This document shows, one piece after another, positions 1 to 7,429 of a stretch of DNA of 12,463 bases. How positions within the stretch are numbered: position 1 is the first letter of the stretch; the number at the start of each line of letters is the position of its first letter. The stretch covers positions 1 through 12,463 of the forward strand of contig JAJFMS010000019.1 of assembly GCA_020696885.1 (NCBI GenBank), written 5' to 3'. A program made the translations under genes and the position numbers. The notes under the pieces are model-generated. The model was not told the DNA's origin. It saw only the letters and a list, made by a program, of their open reading frames with translations, and did not search any database. The stretch comes from Armatimonadota bacterium (GTDB lineage: Bacteria; Armatimonadota; SYMT01).

Positions 1-1
1 C

Positions 2-733
2 TTCTCAACGGCCGGGACCGCCGGGAACGGTCTGGGAGCCATTGTCCGGCAGGCCACGGACTTCGACGCGCATTCCGTCCCCGGCACCGGCACCGCGGTG
101 CTGGCTCGCCTCTGGGCCGGCACGCCGCCGCCCGCGGTGCCGGGCGCGGGTCTCGCCATGGGAGCCGTCTCACTGCCATTGGCCGGTGAGGAGGCGTGTG
201 GGGACGCGTGGGCGGTGGACAACCAGCCCGGCCGCAGCCTGGTGACGGTGGTGGATGGGTTGGGTCACGGCTGGCAGGCGGCGGAAGCCGCCCATGAGGC
301 GCTGCGCATCTTCCGGAAGGGCACGCACCTGCGCCCGGGTATTCTGTTGGAGAGCGCGCACCAGGCGCTGCGCAGCACCCGAGGAGCGGCGATGGCGATC
401 GCGGAGATCGACCGGGACCAGGGGATCGTCCGGTACGCGGGGGTCGGGAACATCTCCGGTGCGGTCATCGCCGGCGGCACGCGCTCGAATATGGTCTCGC
501 ACAACGGCATTGTGGGGCACCAGGCGCGGAAGTTCCAGGAGTTCCTCTACAAGTGGCCTCCGGGCGCGCTGCTGGTGATGCACTCGGACGGGCTGGGCAC
601 CCAGTGGAAGCTGGACGAGTATGCCGGTCTCGCCCAGCGGGATCCGAGTGTGATCTCGGCGGTGCTGTATCGGGATTTCACCCGGGGCCGTGATGATGTG
701 ACGGTATTGGCGGCGCGGGAGGCGGTGGAGTAG
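2..733 (+). CDS. ATP-binding SpoIIE family phosphatase (RsbT-RsbX-like fusion), 5' partial
   Basis: The reading frame is open from base 2, so the gene starts upstream; 243 codons are visible before TAG. Visible residues 1-38 (STAGTAGNGLGAIVRQ..., then GTGTAVLARLW) are the end of an RsbT/RsbW-type GHKL ATPase: the G2 box glycines and the last beta strands. The rest is a PP2C/SpoIIE-type phosphatase. Metal-binding acidic motifs are visible in order: CGDAW near base 200, VDGLGHG (Asp codon 254-256), HSDGLGT near 582, and GRDDVTVLA close to the end. The family links a switch-protein kinase-like domain to a phosphatase that removes phosphate from RsbS/RsbR-type STAS proteins in stressosome partner switching. 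RsbR/S/T partners would be expected just upstream, outside the window. The cellular role is inferred from the family; the domain assignment is direct. A GTG at 98 could be mistaken for the start, but upstream homology runs through it. Confidence 0.9.
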   Translation, partial: FSTAGTAGNGLGAIVRQATDFDAHSVPGTGTAVLARLWAGTPPPAVPGAGLAMGAVSLPLAGEEACGDAWAVDNQPGRSLVTVVDGLGHGWQAAEAAHEALRIFRKGTHLRPGILLESAHQALRSTRGAAMAIAEIDRDQGIVRYAGVGNISGAVIAGGTRSNMVSHNGIVGHQARKFQEFLYKWPPGALLVMHSDGLGTQWKLDEYAGLAQRDPSVISAVLYRDFTRGRDDVTVLAAREAVE

Positions 734-817
734 AGGAGTTGGGCGAAGGAACGGAAGGGGCGGGTGGCTAGTACTGCGACGACGCCTTCGTGGCCTGACG
801 GCACCCATAACCGAGTG

Positions 818-849
818 GTTGCCCGGAGTCCCGGAGCCATCCGGGCAGC
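818..849. repeat. Short stem-loop downstream of the phosphatase gene
   Basis: TGCCCGGA (820-827) is exactly complementary to TCCGGGCA (840-847), with a 12-nt loop, and the stem extends outward by a wobble and a G-C pair. No T-tract follows, so a classical intrinsic terminator is not supported. It could be a Rho-dependent 3' end stabiliser. Confidence 0.4.
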
Positions 850-947
850 ATCTCTCGAGGATGGCGACGGTGGGTGGGAGGCCGTGCCCGGATGGTTCCG
901 GGACTGCCCTGAAATACATTTTGGAACCAGGAAGTGCTCTCGGCTGA

Positions 948-1034
948 TTGCCAGGAGCCCCGCTGTCAGGCGGGCGGGCGAGCGTCCTGGCCTTGCCTTA
1001 CTAACGGCCGGCCTGACAGCCGGACTCCTGGCAA
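948..1034. repeat. Long imperfect inverted repeat (28-bp arms)
   Basis: Arm 948-975 matches the reverse complement of arm 1007-1034 at 25 of 28 positions. The outer ten bases, TTGCCAGGAG and CTCCTGGCAA, are perfect, and the spacer is 31 nt (976-1006). In RNA this would fold into one long hairpin. No target-site duplication is evident directly outside the arms. It could be a REP/MITE-like element, a Rho-independent-like mRNA end or a small structured RNA; the sequence does not decide between them. Confidence 0.65.
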
Positions 1035-1084
1035 ACTGGCGTTGGGTGAGCACAAGGACGGAAACGGATTTCATCCATCACGGG

Positions 1085-1098
1085 TGACCGCCCGGTCA
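1085..1098. promoter_or_regulatory. 6-2-6 inverted repeat, possible protein-binding site
   Basis: TGACCG, two bases, CGGTCA: a perfect dyad typical in size of dimeric regulator operators. It lies about 300 bp before the hybrid kinase start. No regulator can be assigned. Confidence 0.25.
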
Positions 1099-1391
1099 TC
1101 GCGAACTCCGCGACAAGCGCGCCGGAGCGATCACCATGATCCTGGCTCCCCGCGTAGTGCTAGAGGCGTGCACCTCACCCTTCGGGATTGCCACAGCGCC
1201 CGTACGGTCAGGCTCGCGGTGGCGCGGCGAGACTCGAAGGCGGCGGTAGGCGCTTCGCATTGACATGAAGGGCGGGGGCGCTGAAGCACCGGACGGGTAC
1301 GGCTTACCTTCGGAATCCCAGCCCTGTGTTGCGGTGGTGGGGCCGAAGGCGTCCTGACCCGCTAAACTATTACTAAGTCCCGGGATCGAGG

Positions 1392-1403
1392 CCGTTCGAA
1401 CGG
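1392..1403. promoter_or_regulatory. 12-bp palindrome abutting the kinase start codon
   Basis: CCGTTCGAACGG is perfectly self-complementary and ends two bases before the ATG at 1406. It occupies the place where a Shine-Dalgarno sequence would sit; the nearest purine run (GAGG, 1388-1391) is 14 bases from the ATG. It could be an operator, or an RNA stem (CCGT/ACGG with a TCGA loop) that changes the effective spacing. Confidence 0.35.
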
Positions 1404-1405
1404 TT

Positions 1406-3628
1406 ATGGAACGAGTCATTCTCACCACCGAGCTGCGCACGGAGCAGGACATCGTCCTGGCCCGGCAGCGTGCGCGTCAGATCGCCGGCCTGCTGGGCTT
1501 CGAGTCGCAGGACCAGACCCGGATCGCCACGGCAGTGTCCGAGATCACGCGCAACGCCTTTGAGTACGCCGGCGGCGGGCGCGTGGAGTTCGTGCTGGCT
1601 CCGTCGACCAGCCCCCGGCCGAGCGCGTCCGCGGACCCCGGCTACCGCGGCGTTTCGCGGGGCAAGCGGGACCTGTTCTGGGTGCGCGTGCAGGATCGCG
1701 GCCAGGGGATCCGGGACCTCGCCACGATTCTGGATGGTCAGTACCGGTCTTCCACCGGAATGGGGCTGGGAATCATCGGCGCCAAGCGCCTGATGGATGA
1801 GTTCCAGATTGAGTCCTCGCCGGAAGGCGGCACGGCTGTGCGGATGGCGAAGGCCCTACCCCCTACCGCGCCCGTGGTGACGCCGCAGACCGTCGGCAAG
1901 ATCGGGGCCGAGCTGGCCCGCACCGCGCCGCACGATCCCACGGCCGAGATCCTGCAGCAGAACCAGGAGCTGATGCGCTCGCTGGAGGCGCTCCGCGCGC
2001 GGCAAGGGGAGATCGAGCGGCTGAACCGGGAGCTGGAAGACACCAACCGGGGCGTGGTGGCGCTCTACACCGAGCTGGACGAGAAGGCCGGGTACCTTCA
2101 GCGGGCCGCGGAGCTGAAGTCCAGCTTTCTCTCCAACATGTCCCATGAGTTCCGGACACCGCTGAACGCGATCCTCAGCCTTTCCCAGATCCTCCTGGAC
2201 CGCACCGACGGGGAGCTGGTGGGCGAGCAGGAGAAGCAGGTCAACTTCATCCGCAAAGCGGCGACGGATCTTTCGGAGCTGGTGAACGACCTGCTGGACC
2301 TGGCGCGGGTGGAGGCCGGCAAGGTGCTGATCCGCCCGACCGAGTTCTCGGTCGACGATCTATTCGGCGCCCTGCGCGGCATGCTGCGCCCGCTCCTGGC
2401 GCACAACAGCTCCGTGTCCCTCCTGTTCGAGGCGGAGCCCGGGCTTCCGAACCTCAAGTCGGACGAAGGCAAGGTCTCCCAGGTCTTGCGCAACCTGATC
2501 TCCAACGCGCTGAAGTTCACCGAGTTCGGGGAAGTCAGCATCACCGCGCGCAAAGGGCCGGAGGGCACCATCGTGTTCGCGGTGAGCGATACCGGCATCG
2601 GCATCGCCCCGGAGGACCAGGAGCGGATCTTCGAAGAGTTCACCCAGGTGGAGGGTCCGATCCAACGCCGCGTGAAGGGCACCGGGCTCGGGCTGCCGCT
2701 GTCTCGGAAACTGGCCCGGCTCCTGGGGGGCAGCATCACGGTGGAGAGCGCGCCGGGCGTCGGGTCCACCTTCTCCTTCACCCTCCCCGCGGCTTACGTC
2801 GGCCCCAACGAAGTGACGTACGTGCCCGAGGTGACCCGCCAGATCGACCCGCGCCGGAAGCCGGTGCTGGTGGTGGAAGACAACCGCGAGACCCTGTTCA
2901 TCTACGAGAAGTTTCTCAAGGGCACGGAGTTCCAGCCGATCCCCGCCCGCACCCTGCGGGAGGCGCGGGAGGCGTTGAGCCAGTTCCGGCCGGCGACCGT
3001 GGTCCTTGACGTGCTCCTGGAGGACGAGAGCACCTGGAACTTCCTCTCCGAGCTGAAGGAAGGCGAGCGCACACGGGACCTGCCGGTGATCGTGGCGACC
3101 GTGATCGACAACCAGGCGAAGGCGCGGACCCTGGGGGCGAGCGCGTTCGGGGTGAAACCGCTGCAGCGAGACTGGCTGCTGCGGCAGTTGCGGCAGCTCA
3201 GCTCCGTGGAGCCGCCGGAGAAGCTCCTGATCGTGGACGACGACGAGATCTCGCGGTACCTGCTGCGGGGCCTGCTCTCCACGATGCGTTACACCGTGCT
3301 CGAAGCCGACGGCGGGGAGCAGGGGCTGTCCATGGCCCGGGACCAGAGCCCGCGGGCGATCTTCCTGGACCTGGTGATGCCAACGATGGACGGCTTCGAG
3401 ACGCTGGAGCGGCTGCGCTCCGATCCGGTGACCCGGGATATTCCGGTCATCATCAACACCTCGTCCCGGCTGGACGAAGCCAGTACCGCTCGCCTGGCGG
3501 AGAAAACCTCCGCCATCCTTTCCAAAGACCGGTCCAACCGTGAAGATGCCCTGGCCGCCGTGCGGCGGGCCCTGACCGCCGCGGGGGTTCTGGAAGATGC
3601 GGCGGGAAAGGGGGCCGGGCATGCCTGA
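1406..3628 (+). CDS. Hybrid sensor histidine kinase with N-terminal RsbT-like ATPase and two C-terminal receivers
   Basis: 740 aa, soluble, no membrane segments. Residues 1-150 are an RsbT/RsbW-like GHKL ATPase (N-box ATAVSEITRNAFEYA at 41-55, DRGQGI near 97-102, STGMGLGIIGAKR near 115-127). A coiled coil follows at about 178-237, then a HisKA domain with phospho-acceptor H247 in SHEFRTP, and HATPase_c with N-box N363/N367, DTGIGI at 395-400 and GTGLGL at 425-430. Receiver 1 (about 486-598) has E491/D492, phospho-site D535, T565 and K584. Receiver 2 (about 605-725) has D611/D612, D655 and K707. All key residues are present, so both receivers and the kinase look active. It would autophosphorylate on H247 and pass phosphate to the receivers; the N-terminal ATPase may bind or phosphorylate STAS-domain antagonists. 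An in-frame stop at 1355 with no start before 1406 fixes the ATG. The stop overlaps the next kinase by 8 bases. Confidence 0.92.
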   Translation: MERVILTTELRTEQDIVLARQRARQIAGLLGFESQDQTRIATAVSEITRNAFEYAGGGRVEFVLAPSTSPRPSASADPGYRGVSRGKRDLFWVRVQDRGQGIRDLATILDGQYRSSTGMGLGIIGAKRLMDEFQIESSPEGGTAVRMAKALPPTAPVVTPQTVGKIGAELARTAPHDPTAEILQQNQELMRSLEALRARQGEIERLNRELEDTNRGVVALYTELDEKAGYLQRAAELKSSFLSNMSHEFRTPLNAILSLSQILLDRTDGELVGEQEKQVNFIRKAATDLSELVNDLLDLARVEAGKVLIRPTEFSVDDLFGALRGMLRPLLAHNSSVSLLFEAEPGLPNLKSDEGKVSQVLRNLISNALKFTEFGEVSITARKGPEGTIVFAVSDTGIGIAPEDQERIFEEFTQVEGPIQRRVKGTGLGLPLSRKLARLLGGSITVESAPGVGSTFSFTLPAAYVGPNEVTYVPEVTRQIDPRRKPVLVVEDNRETLFIYEKFLKGTEFQPIPARTLREAREALSQFRPATVVLDVLLEDESTWNFLSELKEGERTRDLPVIVATVIDNQAKARTLGASAFGVKPLQRDWLLRQLRQLSSVEPPEKLLIVDDDEISRYLLRGLLSTMRYTVLEADGGEQGLSMARDQSPRAIFLDLVMPTMDGFETLERLRSDPVTRDIPVIINTSSRLDEASTARLAEKTSAILSKDRSNREDALAAVRRALTAAGVLEDAAGKGAGHA

Positions 3629-5555
3629 CCGAGCCCCGCAGACGATTCTGGTGGTGGACGATGAGGACGCGAACCGGTACATCGTGTCGCGTCACCTGCG
3701 AAGCGTTGGTTTCCGGGTCCTCGAAGCGGCCACCGGGTCCGAAGGGCTGGCGCGCATGGACGAGGCACCGGACCTGGTGATCCTGGACGTCAAGCTTCCG
3801 GATATCAACGGCCGGGAAGTGTGCCGGATGATCAAGAGCACCCCGCGCACCCAGAACACCATCGTGGTCCACGCGTCCGCCGCCTTCGTTTCCGCCGAGG
3901 ACCGGGTGCAGGGCCTGGAGTGCGGCGCGGACGGCTATCTCACCTACCCGCTGAACCCCTCAGAGATGGTGGCTACCGTCCGGGCGCTGCTGCGGATCCG
4001 GGAGGCGGAGCAGCGCGCGAACGTGGCCGCGCGCCAGTTGGAGACCACGTTCAACGCCATCAACGACGGCGTCAGCCTGCTGGATGCCCACGGACGCATC
4101 GTGCGGTGCAACCAGATGATGGCCGCGATGGTGGGGCAGCCGATCGAACAGGTCCTGGGTCAACCCTACTACGAAGTGGTGCGCGAGAGCCTCGGTATCT
4201 CGGATCTCCCCCCGCTCTCCCCCACCGACCCGCTCCATGGCCCTCGCCGTGAGCTGGAAGTGAATACCGGGCAGCGGTGGTTTCGGGTAACCATAGACCC
4301 GGTGCTGGACGAGCGCGGCCGGCTTACCGGCGCCGTGCACGTGCTGGAGGACATCACCGAGCGCAAGCGACTCGATGAGGAGCTGCGGCGGCAGGCTGAG
4401 GAGCTGGCGCAGACCAACCGGGCCAAGGATGAGTTCCTGGCCATGCTGGGTCACGAGCTGCGCAACCCGCTCGGCCCGATTCTCAACTCGATCGCGGTTT
4501 TCCGGGAGCGAGGGCCGGCGGATCCGCTCCTACGGCGCGCCGAGGAAGTGGTGGAGCGGCAGGTGCACCACATGGTCCGGCTGGTAGACGACCTGCTCGA
4601 TGTGTCCCGCATTACACGGGGAACCATCGAGCTGCGCCGCGAGCGGGTGGACCTGACACGCGTGGTGGCCCTGACGGCCTTGAACGCGCGGCCCGTTATC
4701 GAGGCGCAGTCGCACCGCTTCGTGGTGGACCTGCCGCCCGAGGCGATCTGGATCGACGCAGACGCGACCCGCGTGGAGCAGGTGCTGTCCAACCTCCTCA
4801 CCAACGCCACGAAGTTCACCGAACCGGGGGGTGAGATCCGGGTCACGGTGCGAACGGAGCGGCGGCCGGGGCATGGGAACGGCACGTATTCCGGACCGGC
4901 GCCCCGTGACGGGATCATCCTGGTGCGAGACACGGGCCGCGGGATTCCGCCGGAGATGCTGGGACACATCTTCGACCTCTTCGCGCAGGTCTCCCCCACC
5001 CTCGATCGCGCCCAGGGCGGCCTGGGGTTGGGATTGACCCTGGTGCGGCGGTTGGCGGAACTCCACGGCGGCACCGTCTCCGTGCGGAGCGACGGCGCCG
5101 GCACGGGCGCCGAGTTCGAGATCCGATTCCCCGCGTTGGCCAGCGACTATGAGCTCTCGGAGCGACCCAGCCTCGTCGTCTCGGAAGCAGAGACGGGAAG
5201 GAAGCGAGTGCTCATCGTGGAAGACAACGAGGACAGCCGGGAGACGCTACGCGACCTGCTGGTGCTGTGGGGCCACGACGTGCTGACGGCGCATGACGGC
5301 ACCCGCGGTCTCGAGCTGCTCGAAGCCAGCGAGCTCGACGTGGCGTTGATCGACATCGGGCTTCCGGGGCTGAGCGGATACGAGGTGTCGCGCCAGGTGA
5401 AGGACCTCCGCCCTTCTCGCAGCGTGCGGCTGGTGGCCCTTACCGGGTACGGTCAACCGGATGATCGACGCCGGGCGCTGGAAGCAGGGTTCGACGACCA
5501 CCTGGTGAAACCTTTGGACCCGGAGATGCTCCGCCGGCTGCTTACAGAAGGATGA
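3621..5555 (+). CDS. Hybrid histidine kinase REC-PAS-HisKA-HATPase-REC
   Basis: 644 aa from ATG 3621. I prefer this to the ATG at 3597 because it is preceded by a purine-rich GGGAAAGGGGG, begins right at the receiver fold (TILVVDDED) and gives the usual ATGxxxxTGA-type coupling with the upstream kinase. Receiver 1 is residues 7-125 with D13/D14 and D56. PAS is about 135-245, closing with the usual DITERKR. HisKA carries H278 in GHELRNPL. HATPase has N395, DTGRGI and GLGLGL. Receiver 2 is about 528-642 with E534/D535, D578, T608 and K630. There are no transmembrane segments, so it senses cytoplasmic input through PAS or accepts phosphate at receiver 1. In receiver 1 the invariant Lys is replaced (LTYP, Y109), which suggests altered phosphorylation dynamics. 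It is probably the second step of a relay with the upstream kinase; no DNA-binding output regulator is present in the window. Confidence 0.93.
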   Translation: MPDRAPQTILVVDDEDANRYIVSRHLRSVGFRVLEAATGSEGLARMDEAPDLVILDVKLPDINGREVCRMIKSTPRTQNTIVVHASAAFVSAEDRVQGLECGADGYLTYPLNPSEMVATVRALLRIREAEQRANVAARQLETTFNAINDGVSLLDAHGRIVRCNQMMAAMVGQPIEQVLGQPYYEVVRESLGISDLPPLSPTDPLHGPRRELEVNTGQRWFRVTIDPVLDERGRLTGAVHVLEDITERKRLDEELRRQAEELAQTNRAKDEFLAMLGHELRNPLGPILNSIAVFRERGPADPLLRRAEEVVERQVHHMVRLVDDLLDVSRITRGTIELRRERVDLTRVVALTALNARPVIEAQSHRFVVDLPPEAIWIDADATRVEQVLSNLLTNATKFTEPGGEIRVTVRTERRPGHGNGTYSGPAPRDGIILVRDTGRGIPPEMLGHIFDLFAQVSPTLDRAQGGLGLGLTLVRRLAELHGGTVSVRSDGAGTGAEFEIRFPALASDYELSERPSLVVSEAETGRKRVLIVEDNEDSRETLRDLLVLWGHDVLTAHDGTRGLELLEASELDVALIDIGLPGLSGYEVSRQVKDLRPSRSVRLVALTGYGQPDDRRRALEAGFDDHLVKPLDPEMLRRLLTEG

Positions 5556-5578
5556 AGGCAGAAGGATGAAGGCGGAAG
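5545..5578 (+). repeat. 14-bp tandem duplication at the end of the kinase gene
   Basis: CAGAAGGATGAAGG occurs twice in direct tandem (5545-5558 and 5559-5572) with a degenerate start of a third copy. The first copy contains the last codons and the TGA stop of the kinase; the second is a non-coding echo. It may be slippage filler. The purine-rich units resemble ribosome sites but lie about 20 bases from the next ATG. Confidence 0.7.
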
Positions 5579-5592
5579 CGGCGCCATAGGTT

Positions 5593-6714
5593 ATGTCACT
5601 GATCAAACGGGTTGAGGTGCTTCCCTGCCGGGTGCCGTTTCGGCAGTCGTTCGTCATTGGCCGGGGGCAGGTGGGCACCGCCGGCGACGGCGGGCGGCAC
5701 GTGTTCGTCCGGATCGAGACGGAGGACGGGCACGTCGGCTGGGGGGAGGCGCGCGCGCTGCCGGTGTGGAGCTACGAGACGGTGGAATCGATTGCCACCG
5801 CGGTGCGCAACTACCTCGGCCCGCTGCTGATCGGGCGCTCTCCGTTCGAGCTGAACGCGATCCATCGCGCGATGTACGAGACGCTGACGCCCGCGGTGAG
5901 CAACGGCCAGCCGTTCGCCAAGTCCGCAGTGGACATTGCACTGCACGACCTGCAGGGGAAGTTGACCGGGCAGCCGATCCACGCGCTGCTGGGGGGCAAG
6001 GTGCGCTCCGAGGTGCCGCTGACCTACGCGTTGAGCATCGCGGAGCCGGGGGAGATGGCCCGGCAGGCGGCCGGTTACGCCGAGTGCGGGTGCTTCAAAA
6101 TCAAGGTCGCCGGCGATCCCGAGGCGGATGCGGAGCGGGTGCGGGCGATCTCGCAGGCCCGGCCGGACGCCATGCTCTGGCTGGATGCCAACCAGGCCTA
6201 CCATCCGGCGGTGCTGGTGCCGTTCCTGCACGCCATCCGGGAGGTGCCGCGGATCTTCTGCCTGGAGCAGCCGGTGCGCAGCGTGGACTGGCTGGGGCTC
6301 CGGCAGGCGCGAGAGCGCTCGCACCTGCCGATCGCGATTGACGAAGGGTGCTTCAGCAGCTTTGACATGGCCCGCGTGGCCGAGCTTCGCGCCGCCGACC
6401 TGGTGGTGCTCAAAGTGTGCAAAAGCGGCGGGCTGCGGGAGTGCTTGAAGTCCGCCACGGTGGCGGACGCGCACGGGATCGGCCTGTTGGGCAGCGGGCT
6501 GACCGAGAGCGGAATCGGGTTTGTGGCCAGCATCCACTACTTCAGCACGCTGCAAACCCTGCTCCCGCCCGAGTTGAACGGCGTGCAGTTCCTCGAATCG
6601 ATGTGGGTAGAGGGCCTCCGGATCGACGGGTCCACGGTGACCGTACCAGACGGACCCGGACTGGGTATAACGGTAGACGAGGCGGCGATTCGGCGCCATG
6701 TGGTGACCATCTGA
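5593..6714 (+). CDS. Enolase-superfamily enzyme, muconate cycloisomerase/epimerase-like
   Basis: 373 aa, typical length. The N-terminal capping domain (about 1-130) has the family GWGEA at 49-53. The barrel has the KxK catalytic pair K169/K171 (CFKIKV), metal ligands D198 (LWLDAN), E225 (CLEQPV) and D250 with E251 (AIDEG), and the opposing lysine in VLKVCKSGG (K274), then GSGLTESGIG near 300-309. This K-D-E-D-K set is that of the muconate lactonizing enzyme subgroup: muconate cycloisomerases, o-succinylbenzoate synthases, dipeptide epimerases and N-succinylamino acid racemases. The chemistry is abstraction of a proton alpha to a carboxylate with Mg2+. The substrate cannot be told from sequence. 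No clear ribosome site stands close to ATG 5593 (only ATAGG); the 37-bp gap to the kinase would allow co-transcription, but no functional tie is obvious. Confidence 0.88.
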   Translation: MSLIKRVEVLPCRVPFRQSFVIGRGQVGTAGDGGRHVFVRIETEDGHVGWGEARALPVWSYETVESIATAVRNYLGPLLIGRSPFELNAIHRAMYETLTPAVSNGQPFAKSAVDIALHDLQGKLTGQPIHALLGGKVRSEVPLTYALSIAEPGEMARQAAGYAECGCFKIKVAGDPEADAERVRAISQARPDAMLWLDANQAYHPAVLVPFLHAIREVPRIFCLEQPVRSVDWLGLRQARERSHLPIAIDEGCFSSFDMARVAELRAADLVVLKVCKSGGLRECLKSATVADAHGIGLLGSGLTESGIGFVASIHYFSTLQTLLPPELNGVQFLESMWVEGLRIDGSTVTVPDGPGLGITVDEAAIRRHVVTI

Positions 6715-6746
6715 TCCCTGGCGGGTGCAAATCCACGATCCAGGCA

Positions 6747-6792
6747 CGTAAGTAAGGCGTAAACGCCGCCGCTCGGGAGCGGTGCTCTTACG
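6747..6792 (+). other. Potential three-way-junction RNA structure after the enolase-family gene
   Basis: An outer stem CGTAAG (6747-6752) with CTTACG (6787-6792) encloses two small hairpins: GGCG-TAAA-CGCC (6756-6767) and CCGCT-CGGG-AGCGG (6769-6782). No T-tract follows. A further stem, GAAGGC/GCCTTC, lies at 6819-6840. It may mark the 3' end of the upstream transcript or be a small structured RNA; no known family matched by eye. Confidence 0.35.
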
Positions 6793-6879
6793 CATCACAC
6801 AGCACGCAGTACGGGCCGGAAGGCATACGGCACCGCCTTCGCCTATCGCCTGGTCACGGAGCGTACCATCCCCGCCATC

Positions 6880-6894
6880 TTGTTTGACAAACAA
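6880..6894. promoter_or_regulatory. Palindromic operator candidate over the greA -35 box
   Basis: TTGTTTGACAAACAA is a perfect 7-1-7 inverted repeat that contains the whole -35 hexamer (6884-6889). A dimeric repressor bound here would block sigma factor contact. No regulator is identified, and part of the symmetry comes from the -35 sequence itself. Confidence 0.45.
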
Positions 6895-6912
6895 TAGGGC
6901 CATGGATATACT
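6884..6912 (+). promoter_or_regulatory. sigma70-type promoter of greA
   Basis: TTGACA (6884-6889) and TATACT (6907-6912) are separated by exactly 17 bases, near consensus for a housekeeping sigma factor. They sit in a local AT-rich island. The start of transcription is expected near 6919, giving a leader of about 25 nt before the greA start. It is the clearest promoter in the window. Confidence 0.8.
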
Positions 6913-6943
6913 TACGCAACTTTAGGATGGGGAGCATACCAAG

Positions 6944-7429
6944 TTGAGCGACAGACAAGTAGTCCTGACGCCGCGTGGTCTTCAGCGGATCGAGGACGAG
7001 CTGCGGGAACTGCAGACAGTTCGTCGTCAAGACGTTGCTGAACAGATCCGGCAGGCCAAAGAGCTGGGCGACGTCGCCGAGAACGCGGAGTATGAGACCG
7101 CCAAAACGGAACAGGCGTTTCTCGAGAGCCGCATCGCCGAGCTGAAGGCGATCCTCAACAACTGTTTTGTGATCGAAGAGTCGGATATTCGCACCGACGT
7201 CATCGGGATCGGCTCGGTGGCTACGGTATTCGATTTCGACATGGACGAAGAGTGGGAGTTCACGATGGTCGGCTCGTTCGAGGCGGATCCGGAAAAGGAT
7301 CAGATCTCCAACGAGTCCCCGATCGGCGAGGCACTCTTCGGCAAGGCCGTGGGCGATGAGGTGAGCGCGAAGACGCCCGCCGGAACGGTACGGCTGAAGG
7401 TACTCGGGATCGGGCGATCGACGATCTAA
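6944..7429 (+). CDS. greA: Transcription elongation factor GreA
   Basis: 161 aa, usual length. The N-terminal coiled coil (about 8-78) bears the signature LGDVAENAEY at 41-50, with the acidic tip residues D43 and E46 (equivalent to D41/E44 of E. coli GreA). These coordinate the second Mg2+ in the RNA polymerase active centre and trigger cleavage of backtracked RNA. The C-terminal FKBP-like domain has SPIGEALFGKAVGDEV (about 125-140) and ends VRLKVLGI. The start is TTG at 6944: it is preceded at 9 bases by GGGGAG, gives the family N-terminus (…VVLTPRGLQRIEDEL), and the nearby ATGs at 6903 and 6927 are out of frame. It has its own strong promoter and is probably monocistronic. Rescue of stalled polymerase is established for the family. 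Confidence 0.96.
   Translation: MSDRQVVLTPRGLQRIEDELRELQTVRRQDVAEQIRQAKELGDVAENAEYETAKTEQAFLESRIAELKAILNNCFVIEESDIRTDVIGIGSVATVFDFDMDEEWEFTMVGSFEADPEKDQISNESPIGEALFGKAVGDEVSAKTPAGTVRLKVLGIGRSTI

Larger units (their letters stand above)
734..1405. other. 672-bp gene-free region with inverted repeats
   Basis: I see no convincing gene on either strand; open frames here have no recognisable domain, no ribosome site and read through other frames' features. The stretch holds a stem at 818-849, a long imperfect inverted repeat at 948-1034, a 6-2-6 inverted repeat at 1085-1098 and a 12-bp palindrome just before the next gene at 1392-1403. A short AT-rich run at 1363-1376, unusual for this GC-rich DNA, may be the -10 area of a promoter for the kinase operon, but no matching -35 is visible. 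There is no T-tract terminator after the phosphatase gene. Confidence 0.6.

Noticed and set aside
547..1074. Minus-strand 175-codon frame across the phosphatase end and the gap
   Set aside because: It overlaps a well-supported phosphatase gene, has no recognisable domain, and GC-rich DNA gives many such open frames.
1391..1404. GTTCGAAC resembling a tRNA T-loop
   Set aside because: The flanks do not form a 5-bp T-stem with a 7-nt loop and no acceptor or anticodon arms are present.
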